Shown here: piece by piece, positions 16,189-24,969 of the stretch | How the letters are laid out: every line of letters begins with the position of its first letter | Numbering within the stretch: position 1 is the stretch's first letter | Assembly (NCBI RefSeq): GCF_900109705.1 | Contig: NZ_FOAI01000011.1 | Coordinates: forward strand, 1-64,000 | Direction: 5' to 3' | Source: Roseivivax marinus | Lineage (GTDB): Bacteria > Pseudomonadota > Alphaproteobacteria > Rhodobacterales > Rhodobacteraceae | Length of the DNA: 64,000 nt | The notes under the pieces: model-generated | The model's input: only the letters and a program-made list of their open reading frames with translations | Database searches by the model: none | What the model was told of the DNA's origin: nothing | Translations under genes and position numbers: made by a program

Positions 16189-17520
16189 TCAGCGGAAGGC
16201 GTGCAGCACTCCGCGGGTCGAAACGACGTAGAGCGTGCCGTTGGCGACGATGGGCTGCGAGGTCGCGCCGCCCTCGATCGGCACCCGGCTCAGAAGGCGG
16301 CCGTCCTCGGGCGAGAAGCCGCGGAGCGCGCCGTCCGTGGAAGCGATCCAAATCTGCCCACCCGCAAGCACGGGTCCGTGATTGGCGAAGGAGGCGTCGC
16401 GGCGGCGCGAAGGGCGGGCCGAGGGCTTCCAGCCCGGCAGTTCCACCGACCAGACCTGCGATCCGTCGGCCGCGTTCACGCGCACCAGCCGGTTCAGGTC
16501 GGAGACGAACCACACCGAATTGCCCGCCACCAGCGGCCGGTCGAGCGCGCCCTGGTCGATGGACCAGTCGGTTTCGCCCGAGGCCAGGTCGAAGGCCACG
16601 AAGCGGCCGGCATGGTTGCCGGCATAGACCCGGCCGCCGTCGATCACGGGGTCGCCGGTGATGTCGGTGACGGTGGACAGGACACGCCCGTTGCGGCCGC
16701 CCGCGACGTTGCCGGACCACAGTTCCGTGCCGCCCTGCCGGAACGCGGTGCGCAGCGCGCCGTCGCCAAAGGCGAAGACCACGCGGTCCGAGGTCAGCGC
16801 GGGCGCTGGTGCGCCGGCGACATTGGCGATGTCGGGCACGGAATCCGTCTGCCAGCGCACGCGGCCGGTCGCCGCCTCGATGGCCCATGCCACCGATTCG
16901 CCCGAGGTCACGTAGACCATGTCGCCCAGCACGCTCGGTGCGCCGGTGCCGGTGCTCAGAAGGCGCTGGGTCCAGACCTCGTTGCCGGTGGAGGCGTCGA
17001 AGGCTGTGAGCGTGCCGAAGCCCGAGGTGACGTAGAGCCGGCCGCCCGATACCGCGAGCCCGCCACCTTGCGCCTGGAAACTGGCGTCGCGCGGCGGCGT
17101 CAGGTCGCGGGACCAGACCACCTGCCCCGAGGTCGACACCGCACTGACCCGCGCGTCCGAGGACAGCGTGTAGATGCGGGCGCCGTCGGTCACCGGCGCG
17201 GCGTCGAGACGCTGTCGCTTCACGTCGCCCTGCCCGATGTCGGCGGCCCAGACCTGCTGGAGCGGCAGCGATAGCGCGGCGTGGGTGGTGCGGGCATGAG
17301 GGCTTGCGGGGCTCTGGCCCCAGGCCGAATTGACCACCGGCCCCGGAAGACCAGCGGCCGCGGCACGGTTCGCCGGCGGTGCGGGATCGGCCTCGCGGGT
17401 CTGCAGGACGTCGCGCAGGCCCACGCGCTCGCCGGGGAGGATCACCTCGCGCTCGGAACAGGCCGCCACGACTGCCAGCGCGCCAAGGGCCGCCAGCTTG
17501 CTCAGCGTCAGGTTTGCCAC
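16189..17520 (-). CDS. bamB: BamB-like outer-membrane assembly lipoprotein (PQQ-type beta-propeller)
   Basis: The 443-residue protein begins with a lipoprotein signal (LSKLAALGALAVVAAC, lipobox VAAC) and is then built of PQQ-like beta-propeller blades. Recurrent WSRDL, VWTQRLL, VRWQTD, WSIDQG and VWSVELPGW segments end in GVLHAF. BamB is the propeller lipoprotein of the BAM complex that inserts outer-membrane proteins. A GTG at 17520 is chosen because it gives the exact lipoprotein signal and has GGGGAC upstream; the in-frame ATG at 17625 overlaps the previous gene. Order yfgM-like/bamB/der matches E. coli. Confidence 0.88.
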   Translation of the reverse strand: MANLTLSKLAALGALAVVAACSEREVILPGERVGLRDVLQTREADPAPPANRAAAAGLPGPVVNSAWGQSPASPHARTTHAALSLPLQQVWAADIGQGDVKRQRLDAAPVTDGARIYTLSSDARVSAVSTSGQVVWSRDLTPPRDASFQAQGGGLAVSGGRLYVTSGFGTLTAFDASTGNEVWTQRLLSTGTGAPSVLGDMVYVTSGESVAWAIEAATGRVRWQTDSVPDIANVAGAPAPALTSDRVVFAFGDGALRTAFRQGGTELWSGNVAGGRNGRVLSTVTDITGDPVIDGGRVYAGNHAGRFVAFDLASGETDWSIDQGALDRPLVAGNSVWFVSDLNRLVRVNAADGSQVWSVELPGWKPSARPSRRRDASFANHGPVLAGGQIWIASTDGALRGFSPEDGRLLSRVPIEGGATSQPIVANGTLYVVSTRGVLHAFR

Positions 17521-17578
17521 GTGTCCGTCCCCGTCTTTCGCCTCGGTGTCGTGCGGCGCCGCGCGATGCGGGCCGTCT

Positions 17579-18241
17579 TCAGGATGCCTCGGTCTCGGGC
17601 GAGACCGTGCCGCCGAGGGCGACAATCAACTGCGCCGCGCGGGTGCGCAAGCCCTGCCGCGCCTCGGAATCGGTGACGATGGCGCGCAGCGTCTCGATCG
17701 CCGCGTCCGTCTCACCGGCCTCGATGTCGAGAAGGGCCAGCTGTTCCTGCGCAAGAAGCCGCAGCGGGCCGCCCTGCGCGAGCTGCTCGAACCCGATGCG
17801 GCGCTCCTCGGCGGAGGCGCCCTCGCGGGTCAGCGCCTTGTAGGTGGCGATCTGGCCATAGATGTCGGCGGCCTGCAGGCTGCCCACCGAGTTCAGCGTC
17901 TCGGCCACCGCGGCCGGATCGGCGCCTTCGGCTCCGGCCTGCTCGCCGGCGCGCAGAAACGCCTTCAGCGCGGCGGCACCGCCTTCGGGGGCCTCGACGT
18001 CTGCCAGTGCGGCGGCACGGGCCGCCGGGGTCTCTGCGTCGAGCGCCTCGAGCAGAGCGGAGCCGTAGGCCTGCGCCGCGGCGCGCTGGTTCGCCGCCTG
18101 GTACTCGCGCCAGGACGCGCCCGCGACGATCAGGATCACGGCCAGGATCGCGATCCAGCCGTAGCGCCGCATGTAGCCGTAAAGCCGGTCGCGGCGGACC
18201 TCTTCGCTGACCTCGTCGATGAAACTGTCGCTCTGGCTCAC
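17579..18241 (-). CDS. YfgM-like tetratricopeptide membrane protein
   Basis: The 220-residue protein has a short cytoplasmic N-terminus (SFIDEVSEEVRRDRLYGYMR), one membrane anchor (about 28-43, WIAILAVILIVAGASW), and a periplasmic TPR-like alpha-helical remainder. This is the YfgM arrangement, a chaperone-linked partner of the SecYEG translocon. It sits 58 bp upstream of bamB, as yfgM does in E. coli, which supports the call more than raw similarity does. Confidence 0.8.
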   Translation of the reverse strand: MSQSDSFIDEVSEEVRRDRLYGYMRRYGWIAILAVILIVAGASWREYQAANQRAAAQAYGSALLEALDAETPAARAAALADVEAPEGGAAALKAFLRAGEQAGAEGADPAAVAETLNSVGSLQAADIYGQIATYKALTREGASAEERRIGFEQLAQGGPLRLLAQEQLALLDIEAGETDAAIETLRAIVTDSEARQGLRTRAAQLIVALGGTVSPETEAS

Positions 18242-18395
18242 CGGTGTCTCCCTTGCGCGACTGCCGCCTGTCTCGTGCGCGTCTTCTTAACGAAGCCCGC
18301 CGCCGGTGCCAAGTCGCCGCGGGCGGGGCCCCGCCGGTCCGCCCCGCCGCGGCGCGGCATCCATGCTTGATCGGCATCGCGATCCGTGCCTAATC

Positions 18396-18411
18396 TGAAC
18401 CGGTCGGTTCA
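18396..18411. promoter_or_regulatory. TetR-type palindromic operator before the RND operon
   Basis: TGAACCGGTCGGTTCA has perfect 7-bp arms (TGAACCG/CGGTTCA) around a 2-bp centre, about 90 bp upstream of the adaptor gene. Such palindromes are typical of TetR-family repressors that control RND pumps. No tetR gene lies next to it in the window. Confidence 0.6.
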
Positions 18412-18501
18412 CCTGGTGCGGCAAACACGCCCCTTCGGCAACTGCGGGCTTGCACGCGCGCGCCCCGCGGCATCATGTGCGCCCATTAAGGAGCCCTGCC
18501 G

Positions 18502-19824
18502 ATGCGTCTCTTCCCGATCCTGCTCGCTGTCCTCGTGGCGGCCATTCTCTACGCCGTGGTGATCGAGCGCGACCGCGTGACCGAGATGCTTGCCGGCCTG
18601 CGCCCCGCGCCAACCGAGACCGCCGAGGACGCGACCGCTTCGGAGCCCGAGATTGCCGCGCCCGAGGCCGCCGACACAGCCGCCACCCCGGCCGACGGCG
18701 CGATCCGTGTCATGGCGATGGAAAGCGCCGCGCGCGAGATCGACAGCGCGGTGATCCTGCGCGGCGAGACCGAGGCGCTGCGACAGGTGGACGTCATGGT
18801 CGAGACCACCGGCAAGGTTGTCTCGGCCCCGCTCCGCAAGGGCGCACGGGTGTCCGAAGGTGATACGCTCTGCGAGCTCGATGCCGGCACGCGCCAGATC
18901 AGCTTGGAAGAAGCGCAGGCCGCGCTGGCCGAGGCGCGGGCCTTCGTGCCCGAGGCCGAATCCCGCGTCCCCGAGGCCGAGGCGCGCGTGGCCGAGGCCG
19001 AGGCCGCGCTCGCCGAAGCGCAGATCAACGAGACCGCGGCCACGACGCTGTCGGGGTCTGGCTACGCCTCGGATACCCGCGTGGCGTCGAGCCGCGCCGC
19101 CGTGCGCAGCGCCGAGGCCGCGATTTCCAGCGCGCAGGCCGGGCTGGAGGCCGCGCGCTCGGGGCTCGAAAGCGCGCAGGCGCGCATCCGCTCGGCCGAG
19201 GCGGGCGTGGCCCGCGCCGAGGACGAGATCGCGAAGCTCGTGATCACCGCCCCCTTCGACGGCCTGCTCGAGACAGACACCGCCGAGCTGGGCGCGTTGC
19301 TCCAATCCGGCGGCATGGGCGGCGATCCCTGCGCCACCGTGCTGCAGCTCGACCCGATCAAGCTCGTGGGCTACGCCCCCGAAACCGACGTCGCGCGGGT
19401 CAGCCCCGGCGCCGCCGCCCGGGCGCAACTTGCGGACGGCACCGCCGTGGCGGGCGAGGTGAGCTTCGTGTCGCGCAGCGCCGACCCGACCACCCGTACC
19501 TTCCGCATCGAGGTCACGGTCCCGAACGACGACCTTGAGCTGTCGGCCGGTCAGACCGCAGAGATCGCGATCGAAAGCGCCGGGGTCCAAGCGCACTTGC
19601 TGCCGCAATCGGCGCTGACCCTGAACGACGACGGCGCCATGGGCGTGCGTACCATCGACGCTGACCGCACCGCGCGCTTTGTCGCGGTCGAGATCGTGCG
19701 CGACACTGCCGAGGGGCTCTGGGTCACCGGCCTGCCAGAGGCCGCGGACGTCATCACGCTCGGGCAGGAATACGTCACCGACGGCGTGCCGGTCGCGCCT
19801 TCCTTCGAACCGGTGATCCAATGA
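18502..19824 (+). CDS. RND efflux periplasmic adaptor (membrane fusion protein)
   Basis: The 440-residue protein has an N-terminal membrane anchor (about 4-21), a linker rich in Ala, Glu and Thr, then the HlyD/AcrA-type adaptor. The first lipoyl half is LRQVDVMVETTGKVVSAPLR. A long Ala/Glu-rich helical hairpin follows (about 133-245, many AEARxxxAE heptads), then the second lipoyl half KLVITAPFDGLLE and the beta-barrel. It bridges the pump to an outer-membrane channel not encoded here. Its stop overlaps the pump start by 4 bp. A TetR-type palindrome lies upstream. Confidence 0.93.
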   Translation: MRLFPILLAVLVAAILYAVVIERDRVTEMLAGLRPAPTETAEDATASEPEIAAPEAADTAATPADGAIRVMAMESAAREIDSAVILRGETEALRQVDVMVETTGKVVSAPLRKGARVSEGDTLCELDAGTRQISLEEAQAALAEARAFVPEAESRVPEAEARVAEAEAALAEAQINETAATTLSGSGYASDTRVASSRAAVRSAEAAISSAQAGLEAARSGLESAQARIRSAEAGVARAEDEIAKLVITAPFDGLLETDTAELGALLQSGGMGGDPCATVLQLDPIKLVGYAPETDVARVSPGAAARAQLADGTAVAGEVSFVSRSADPTTRTFRIEVTVPNDDLELSAGQTAEIAIESAGVQAHLLPQSALTLNDDGAMGVRTIDADRTARFVAVEIVRDTAEGLWVTGLPEAADVITLGQEYVTDGVPVAPSFEPVIQ

Positions 19825-22800
19825 CGGGTCTCGTCGACTGGGCCGCCTCCCGCGCGCGGATGGTGCTGGCCTTCATCGTGCTCTCGGTGGTCGTGGGCTC
19901 CTTCGCTTACGCGTTCCTGCCCAAGGAAGGCGAGCCCGACATCGAGATCCCCGCGCTCTTCGTGTCGGTGCCCTTCCCCGGCATCTCGGCCGAGGATTCC
20001 GAGCAGCTTCTGGTCAAGCCGATGGAGACCGAGTTGCAGGACCTCGACGGCCAGAAGGAGCTCGGCGGCACCGCGGCCGTGGGCTACGCGGGCGTCTCGA
20101 TGGAATTCGAGTTCGGCTGGGACAAGACCAAGATCATGGCCGACGTGCGTGACGCGATGACCCGCGCACAGGCCAACTTCCCCGAGGGCGCCGAGCAGTA
20201 TTCAATAAACGAGATCAACTTCTCGGAGTTTCCCATCGTCGTGGTGAACCTCACCGGCGCGGTGCCCGAGCGCACGATGGCCCGCATCGCCAAGGACCTG
20301 CAGGACCGGGTCGAAGGTATCGACGCCGTGCTGCAGGCCGGCATCGCGGGCAACCGCGACGAGATGCTCGAAGTGCTGATCGATCCGCTGCGGCTCGAAA
20401 GCTACAATGTCACAGCGGGCGAGCTGATCTCGGTCGTGCAGAACAACAACCAGCTCATCGCCGCGGGCGAGGTCGAGACCGCCCAGGGCGCCTTCTCGGT
20501 CAAGATCCCCTCTTCCTTCGACGACGCGGCGGACGTCTACGACCTGCCGGTGAAGGTGAACGGCGACCGCGTGGTGACGCTGGGCGACCTCGCCACCATC
20601 AACCTGACCTTCGAGGACCGCGCCGGGACCTCGCGCTTCAACGGCGAGCCGTCGCTGGCGCTGCAGGTGGTCAAGCGCAAGGGCTACAACCTGATCGACA
20701 CCGTGGACGAGGTGGAGCGGGTCGTGGCGCAGGCGCAGGAGGAGTGGCCGCCCGAGCTGCGCGCCGCGGTGTCGCTGGGCACGTCCAACGACCAGAGCCG
20801 GCAGGTACAGTCGATGGTCGAGCAGCTGCAGGGCTCGGTCCTCACCGCAATCGCGCTGGTGATGATCGTGGTGCTGGCCGCGCTGGGTCTCCGTCCCGCG
20901 CTGCTGGTGGGCTTCGCGATCCCGACCTCGTTTCTGCTGTGTTTCGCATTCCTCGCGCTCATGGGCGTGTCGATCTCCAACATCGTGATGTTCGGCCTGA
21001 TCCTTGCGGTGGGGATGCTGGTCGATGGCGCAATCGTGGTCGTGGAATACGCCGACAAGCGCATCGCCGAGGGCTCGGGGCCCATGCACGCCTACGTGGA
21101 GGCCGCCAAGCGCATGTTCTGGCCGGTGGTGTCGTCAACCGCCACCACGCTCTGCGCCTTCCTGCCGATGCTGTTCTGGCCCGGCGTGCCGGGCGAATTC
21201 ATGGGTATGCTGCCGGTCACGCTGATCTTCGTGCTGTCGGCGTCTCTGGTCGTGGCGCTGGTCTACCTGCCGGTCATGGGCGGCGTGGTTGGCCGGGCCG
21301 AACGCTGGCTGCGCGAGCGCACCGAGGGTATCTCGCGCCTGCCGCTTCTGGCCAATCTCGCGCTCATCCCGGTCTGCGCGTTGGGGATCGCGGCCGGGGC
21401 CGGCGCGGTGCCCACGCTGGTCGAGCGTCTGATGGCGGCGTTCGGCGCGATGGACTCGGGCGATATCCTCGGATCGGTCGTGCCGACCTTCCTGGTCGTG
21501 TTTCTCTGCATCCTCGCGGGCGTCGCTCTGGTCCTTCTCTCGCTGATCGCCGCGCTCTTCCTGGCCATCACGCTCTCCGCGCTCTTCAAGCGCGTCGGCC
21601 GCGGCGTCGACGGGGCCCGCACCCGGGTGTTCGGAAAGCGCGAGGGCCGCGTCGAAAGCGGATACCGGCGCAGCCTCTTCGGCCGGCTCATCGCGCTCGT
21701 CGCAAAGAACCCGATCGGCCCGCTGGTTGCCGTGGGTGCGATCTTCGTCTTCGTGGGCACGACCTTCATCTATTACGGCGAGAACCAGAACGGCGTGGAG
21801 TTCTTCGTCGAGAGCGAGCCCGAGTTCGCCCTCGTCTACGTCAAGGCGCGCGGCAACCTGAGCCTCGGCGAGAAGGACGCGCTGGTGAAACGCGCCGAGC
21901 GCATCGTGCTGGCCCATCCCGGCGTGCAATCGGCTTTTTCCTTCGCGGGCGAGTCGGGGCTCAACAACAACACCGGCGGCGCGCAGGCCCCGAAGGATAC
22001 CATCGGGCAGGTCCAGTTCGAGACCATCCCCTGGGACGACCGCGCCGGCGACGCGAGCCTCGACGGCGACCGGGTGATCGCCGAGCTGACCGAGCAACTC
22101 GACACCATTCCGGGGATCCAGACCGAGATCCTCAACCTCGCCATGGGCCCGGCCTCGGCCAAGCCGGTCCACCTGCGCATCCTCGGCGACGACTGGGACA
22201 CGCTGCTGGCGGCGACCACCGAGGCGCGCGCGCGCTTCGACGCGTTGCCGGGCCTGCGCCTGATCGAGGACACCCGTCCCCTGCCCGGCATCGACTGGGA
22301 GATCGACGTCGACGTCGAAAAGGCGGGCCGCTACGGCGCGGACGTCGCGACCGTGGGCGCCATGGTGCAGCTCGTCACGCGCGGCATCCTGCTGGACACC
22401 ATGCGCGTCGATAGCTCGGACGAGGAAATCGACATCCGCGTCCGCTTCCCCGAGGAGGACCGCATCCTGTCGACCCTGGACACCTTGCGCGTCCGAACCT
22501 CCGACGGGCTGGTGCCGCTGTCGAACTTCGTCACCCGGCAGCCGGTGGCGAAGCTCGCCGAGATCACGCGCACCGATCAGACCCGGTATTTCGACGTGAA
22601 GGCGGACGTGCACCCGGGCCTCGTGAAAGCCGTCGACGAGGACGACGCCATCGCGGCGGTGCTGCACCGGCAGGGCGCCGGTGGCCCCTATGGCGGCGGC
22701 GATACCGTCACCGGCCCGGAAGAGGTCTACGACGTGGTGGATCTCGAGCCCGAGGCGACGTCGGAGACGATAGAGAGCGGCCTGCGCGCGGGCGATCTTC

Positions 22801-23636
22801 GGCTGGTCCCCGTCACCGCAAACGAGCGTATCGCCGAGCTGACGCGCTGGCTCGAGGCGGACGAGGCCCTGCCGCCCGGCATCTCGTGGGAATGGACCGG
22901 CGACCAGGAGGAGCAGGAGGAAAGCCAGGCCTTCCTCGGCAACGCGTTCCTGGCCGCGCTGGGATTGATGTTCATCATCCTGCTGGCGCAGTTCAACTCG
23001 ATCTACAACGCCGCCCTCGTGCTGCTGGCGGTGGTGCTGTCCACGGCGGGCGTTCTGATCGGGATGCTGGTGATGGGGCAGACGTTCTCGATCATCATGA
23101 CGGGCACCGGGATCGTCGCGCTTGCGGGGATCGTCGTGAACAACAACATCGTGCTGATCGACACCTACCAGGAATACGAACGCTACATGCCCCGCGACGA
23201 GGCTATCGTCCGCACCGCGGAGGACCGCATTCGGCCCGTGCTCCTGACCACGATCACCACGATGGCGGGCCTTGCCCCGATGATGTTCGGCTTGTCGCTC
23301 GACTTCTTCGGCGGTGGCTACACGATCGACAGCCCCACCGCGCTCTGGTGGAAGCAACTGGCGACGGCCGTGGTCTTTGGTCTTGGCATCGCGACGGTGC
23401 TGACGCTGGTGTTCACGCCGGCGATGCTGGCGCTGCGGGTCTGGTCGGTGACCTACGCGCTCTGGATCGCACGGGCGCTGTCGGCGATGTCGCTGGGCCG
23501 GAGCAGCCGCGCCGCGCGCGACTGGGCGGTGAACCGCCGCGCGCGCCGCCTGCCCGCACCCACGATCCTCTGGGACGAGCCCGAAGACCCGGCCGAGGAC
23601 ACGCAGCGCGATACCCACCTGCGCGCGGCCGAGTAA
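19821..23636 (+). CDS. RND efflux pump, inner-membrane permease, with extra hydrophobic insertion
   Basis: This 1271-residue proton-driven exporter is about 200 residues longer than AcrB-type pumps. TM1 (about 14-32), the first porter domain (PFPGISAEDSEQLL...), TM2-TM6 with MLVDGAIVVVEYADKR (relay Asp near 402), the second porter domain and TM8-TM12 (GIVVNNNIVLIDTYQEYERY) are all present. Between TM6 and TM7 (about 505-590) there is an added stretch with two or three strongly hydrophobic segments (ANLALIPVCALGIAAGAGAV and VVPTFLVVFLCILAGVALVL). The C-terminus adds an Arg-rich tail. It is coupled to the adaptor by an ATGA overlap. The substrate is unknown. Confidence 0.93.
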   Translation: MTGLVDWAASRARMVLAFIVLSVVVGSFAYAFLPKEGEPDIEIPALFVSVPFPGISAEDSEQLLVKPMETELQDLDGQKELGGTAAVGYAGVSMEFEFGWDKTKIMADVRDAMTRAQANFPEGAEQYSINEINFSEFPIVVVNLTGAVPERTMARIAKDLQDRVEGIDAVLQAGIAGNRDEMLEVLIDPLRLESYNVTAGELISVVQNNNQLIAAGEVETAQGAFSVKIPSSFDDAADVYDLPVKVNGDRVVTLGDLATINLTFEDRAGTSRFNGEPSLALQVVKRKGYNLIDTVDEVERVVAQAQEEWPPELRAAVSLGTSNDQSRQVQSMVEQLQGSVLTAIALVMIVVLAALGLRPALLVGFAIPTSFLLCFAFLALMGVSISNIVMFGLILAVGMLVDGAIVVVEYADKRIAEGSGPMHAYVEAAKRMFWPVVSSTATTLCAFLPMLFWPGVPGEFMGMLPVTLIFVLSASLVVALVYLPVMGGVVGRAERWLRERTEGISRLPLLANLALIPVCALGIAAGAGAVPTLVERLMAAFGAMDSGDILGSVVPTFLVVFLCILAGVALVLLSLIAALFLAITLSALFKRVGRGVDGARTRVFGKREGRVESGYRRSLFGRLIALVAKNPIGPLVAVGAIFVFVGTTFIYYGENQNGVEFFVESEPEFALVYVKARGNLSLGEKDALVKRAERIVLAHPGVQSAFSFAGESGLNNNTGGAQAPKDTIGQVQFETIPWDDRAGDASLDGDRVIAELTEQLDTIPGIQTEILNLAMGPASAKPVHLRILGDDWDTLLAATTEARARFDALPGLRLIEDTRPLPGIDWEIDVDVEKAGRYGADVATVGAMVQLVTRGILLDTMRVDSSDEEIDIRVRFPEEDRILSTLDTLRVRTSDGLVPLSNFVTRQPVAKLAEITRTDQTRYFDVKADVHPGLVKAVDEDDAIAAVLHRQGAGGPYGGGDTVTGPEEVYDVVDLEPEATSETIESGLRAGDLRLVPVTANERIAELTRWLEADEALPPGISWEWTGDQEEQEESQAFLGNAFLAALGLMFIILLAQFNSIYNAALVLLAVVLSTAGVLIGMLVMGQTFSIIMTGTGIVALAGIVVNNNIVLIDTYQEYERYMPRDEAIVRTAEDRIRPVLLTTITTMAGLAPMMFGLSLDFFGGGYTIDSPTALWWKQLATAVVFGLGIATVLTLVFTPAMLALRVWSVTYALWIARALSAMSLGRSSRAARDWAVNRRARRLPAPTILWDEPEDPAEDTQRDTHLRAAE

Positions 23637-23670
23637 GGCGGGTCGGCGCGCACCGACCCGGCACGCTCTT

Positions 23671-23713
23671 TTGACAGGACTTTTTTGACAGGAATTTATG
23701 TTAGCGCTATCGG
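23671..23713 (+). promoter_or_regulatory. candidate promoter with repeated TTGACAGGA
   Basis: TTGACAGGA occurs at 23671-23679 and again at 23685-23693, each preceded by T-runs. The second TTGACA is followed after 17 bp by TATCGG (23708-23713), and the EamA ATG begins 6 bp later. Either copy could be a -35 element. Confidence 0.35.
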
Positions 23714-23719
23714 TCCTGC

Positions 23720-24625
23720 ATGACCCTGCGCGACATGCTCTTCACCGGCCTCGGCCTGCGGCTTCTGGCCGTATTCCTGCTGACCGCCATGTCGGCCGCC
23801 GTGCACGCCGCCGCCGACAGCGTGCCGGTGGGCCAGATCGTGTTCCTTCGCTCGGCAATCGCGCTTGGCCCGATCCTGATCTACATGCACCTTCGCGGCG
23901 GTATCCGTCCCCATCTACGCACGGAGCGCCCCGGCGCCCACCTCCTGCGCGGAGCGCTTGGGGGCCTGTCCGTCGGGCTGTCGTTCCTGTCGCTCGCACG
24001 TCTTCCGGTCGCCAGCGCCGAGGCTCTGTCCTTCCTGGCCCCGATCCTGTCGCTGCCTCTCGCGGCGCTGGCGCTGGGCGAACGCGTCGGGCGCTGGGCG
24101 GTGCTGGCCTGCCTTCTCGGTCTCGGGGGCACGATCCTGATGCTGTGGTCCGCGCTGGAGCTTCCCACCGACGGCGCGGCGCTCGGCGTGGCGGCTGGCC
24201 TCGGATTCGCGCTGACCATGGCGGTTGTGCGCGTGCTGGTGCGGGACATGACCCGGACCGAACCGGCCGCCTCGATCGCGTTCTCGATGGCACTGATCTC
24301 GTCGCTTCTGGCGCTCTGCACCCTGCCCTTCGGATGGGTCGTGCCGGACGCCGCAGCGTGGCGCGCGCTGGTCGCAACCGGCCTGCTCGGCGGACTCGCC
24401 GCCATCGCCGGAACCGAGGCCGCGGCCCGCGCGCCGGTCTCGACCCTCGCGCCGATCGAATACACCGGCCTCGTCTGGGCGCTTTTGTTCGATGTGGTGC
24501 TGTTCGCGACCGTCCCGGGCTGGCGGGCGGTCGCCGGCGGCGTCACGATTCTTGCCGCCGCGCTGATCGCCACGCTCGCGCCGACGGGCGCACGGCCGGG
24601 GCGCGGACGGACGCCGCCGGCCTAG
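23720..24625 (+). CDS. EamA (DMT) family transporter
   Basis: The 301-residue protein has about ten membrane helices in two EamA halves. The first half includes VPVGQIVFLRSAIALGP and SFLSLARLPVASAEALSFL; the second includes LGFALTMAVVRVLVRDM and APVSTLAPIEYTGLVWALLF. DMT transporters export metabolites or amines; the substrate here is unknown. No good ribosome-binding site precedes the ATG at 23720; another ATG is at 23735. It is convergent with, and its last 4 bp overlap, the next gene. Confidence 0.9.
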   Translation: MTLRDMLFTGLGLRLLAVFLLTAMSAAVHAAADSVPVGQIVFLRSAIALGPILIYMHLRGGIRPHLRTERPGAHLLRGALGGLSVGLSFLSLARLPVASAEALSFLAPILSLPLAALALGERVGRWAVLACLLGLGGTILMLWSALELPTDGAALGVAAGLGFALTMAVVRVLVRDMTRTEPAASIAFSMALISSLLALCTLPFGWVVPDAAAWRALVATGLLGGLAAIAGTEAAARAPVSTLAPIEYTGLVWALLFDVVLFATVPGWRAVAGGVTILAAALIATLAPTGARPGRGRTPPA

Positions 24626-24969
24626 TCCGCCGGGTCGCCACGCGCGCGCTCGGCGTCGGACAACCCGGACCACCACTCGGCGTAGGAGGTGTTGTTGGGA
24701 TGCTTGCCGCCTTCGTCGGGCGCGCCGTCCTCCCACCAGACCGGCCCGCGCTCGCCCAGCTCGCGCTTGGCGGCATCGACGCGGTCGCGGGCCTCGCGCT
24801 CGTCGGATTCGGTCTCGGCCTGACCGACCGCGCGCCGCGCCTGCATCAGCGCCTTGACCGCCCGGCGCCGGGTGCTGTCGTCGAGGCGCGGGTCGGTCTT
24901 GCGCCAAAGCCGCCCCTTGGAGACGAAGTAGCGGCCGTCCGGCGTTTCGGGGTAGTCCTTGCGGCTCAC
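24622..24969 (-). CDS. conserved hypothetical protein
   Basis: The 115-residue, charged, soluble protein has no named domain. Conserved-looking blocks are YPETPDGRYFVSKGRLWRKT near the start, a helical MQARRAVGQAE...RVDAAKREL centre and ERGPVWWEDGAPD followed by SYAEWWSGL at the end. I recall similar small proteins in alphaproteobacteria, all of unknown function. Its ATG overlaps the stop of the Atm1-type transporter gene by 4 bp, so the two form an operon. Confidence 0.8.
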   Translation of the reverse strand: MSRKDYPETPDGRYFVSKGRLWRKTDPRLDDSTRRRAVKALMQARRAVGQAETESDEREARDRVDAAKRELGERGPVWWEDGAPDEGGKHPNNTSYAEWWSGLSDAERARGDPAD

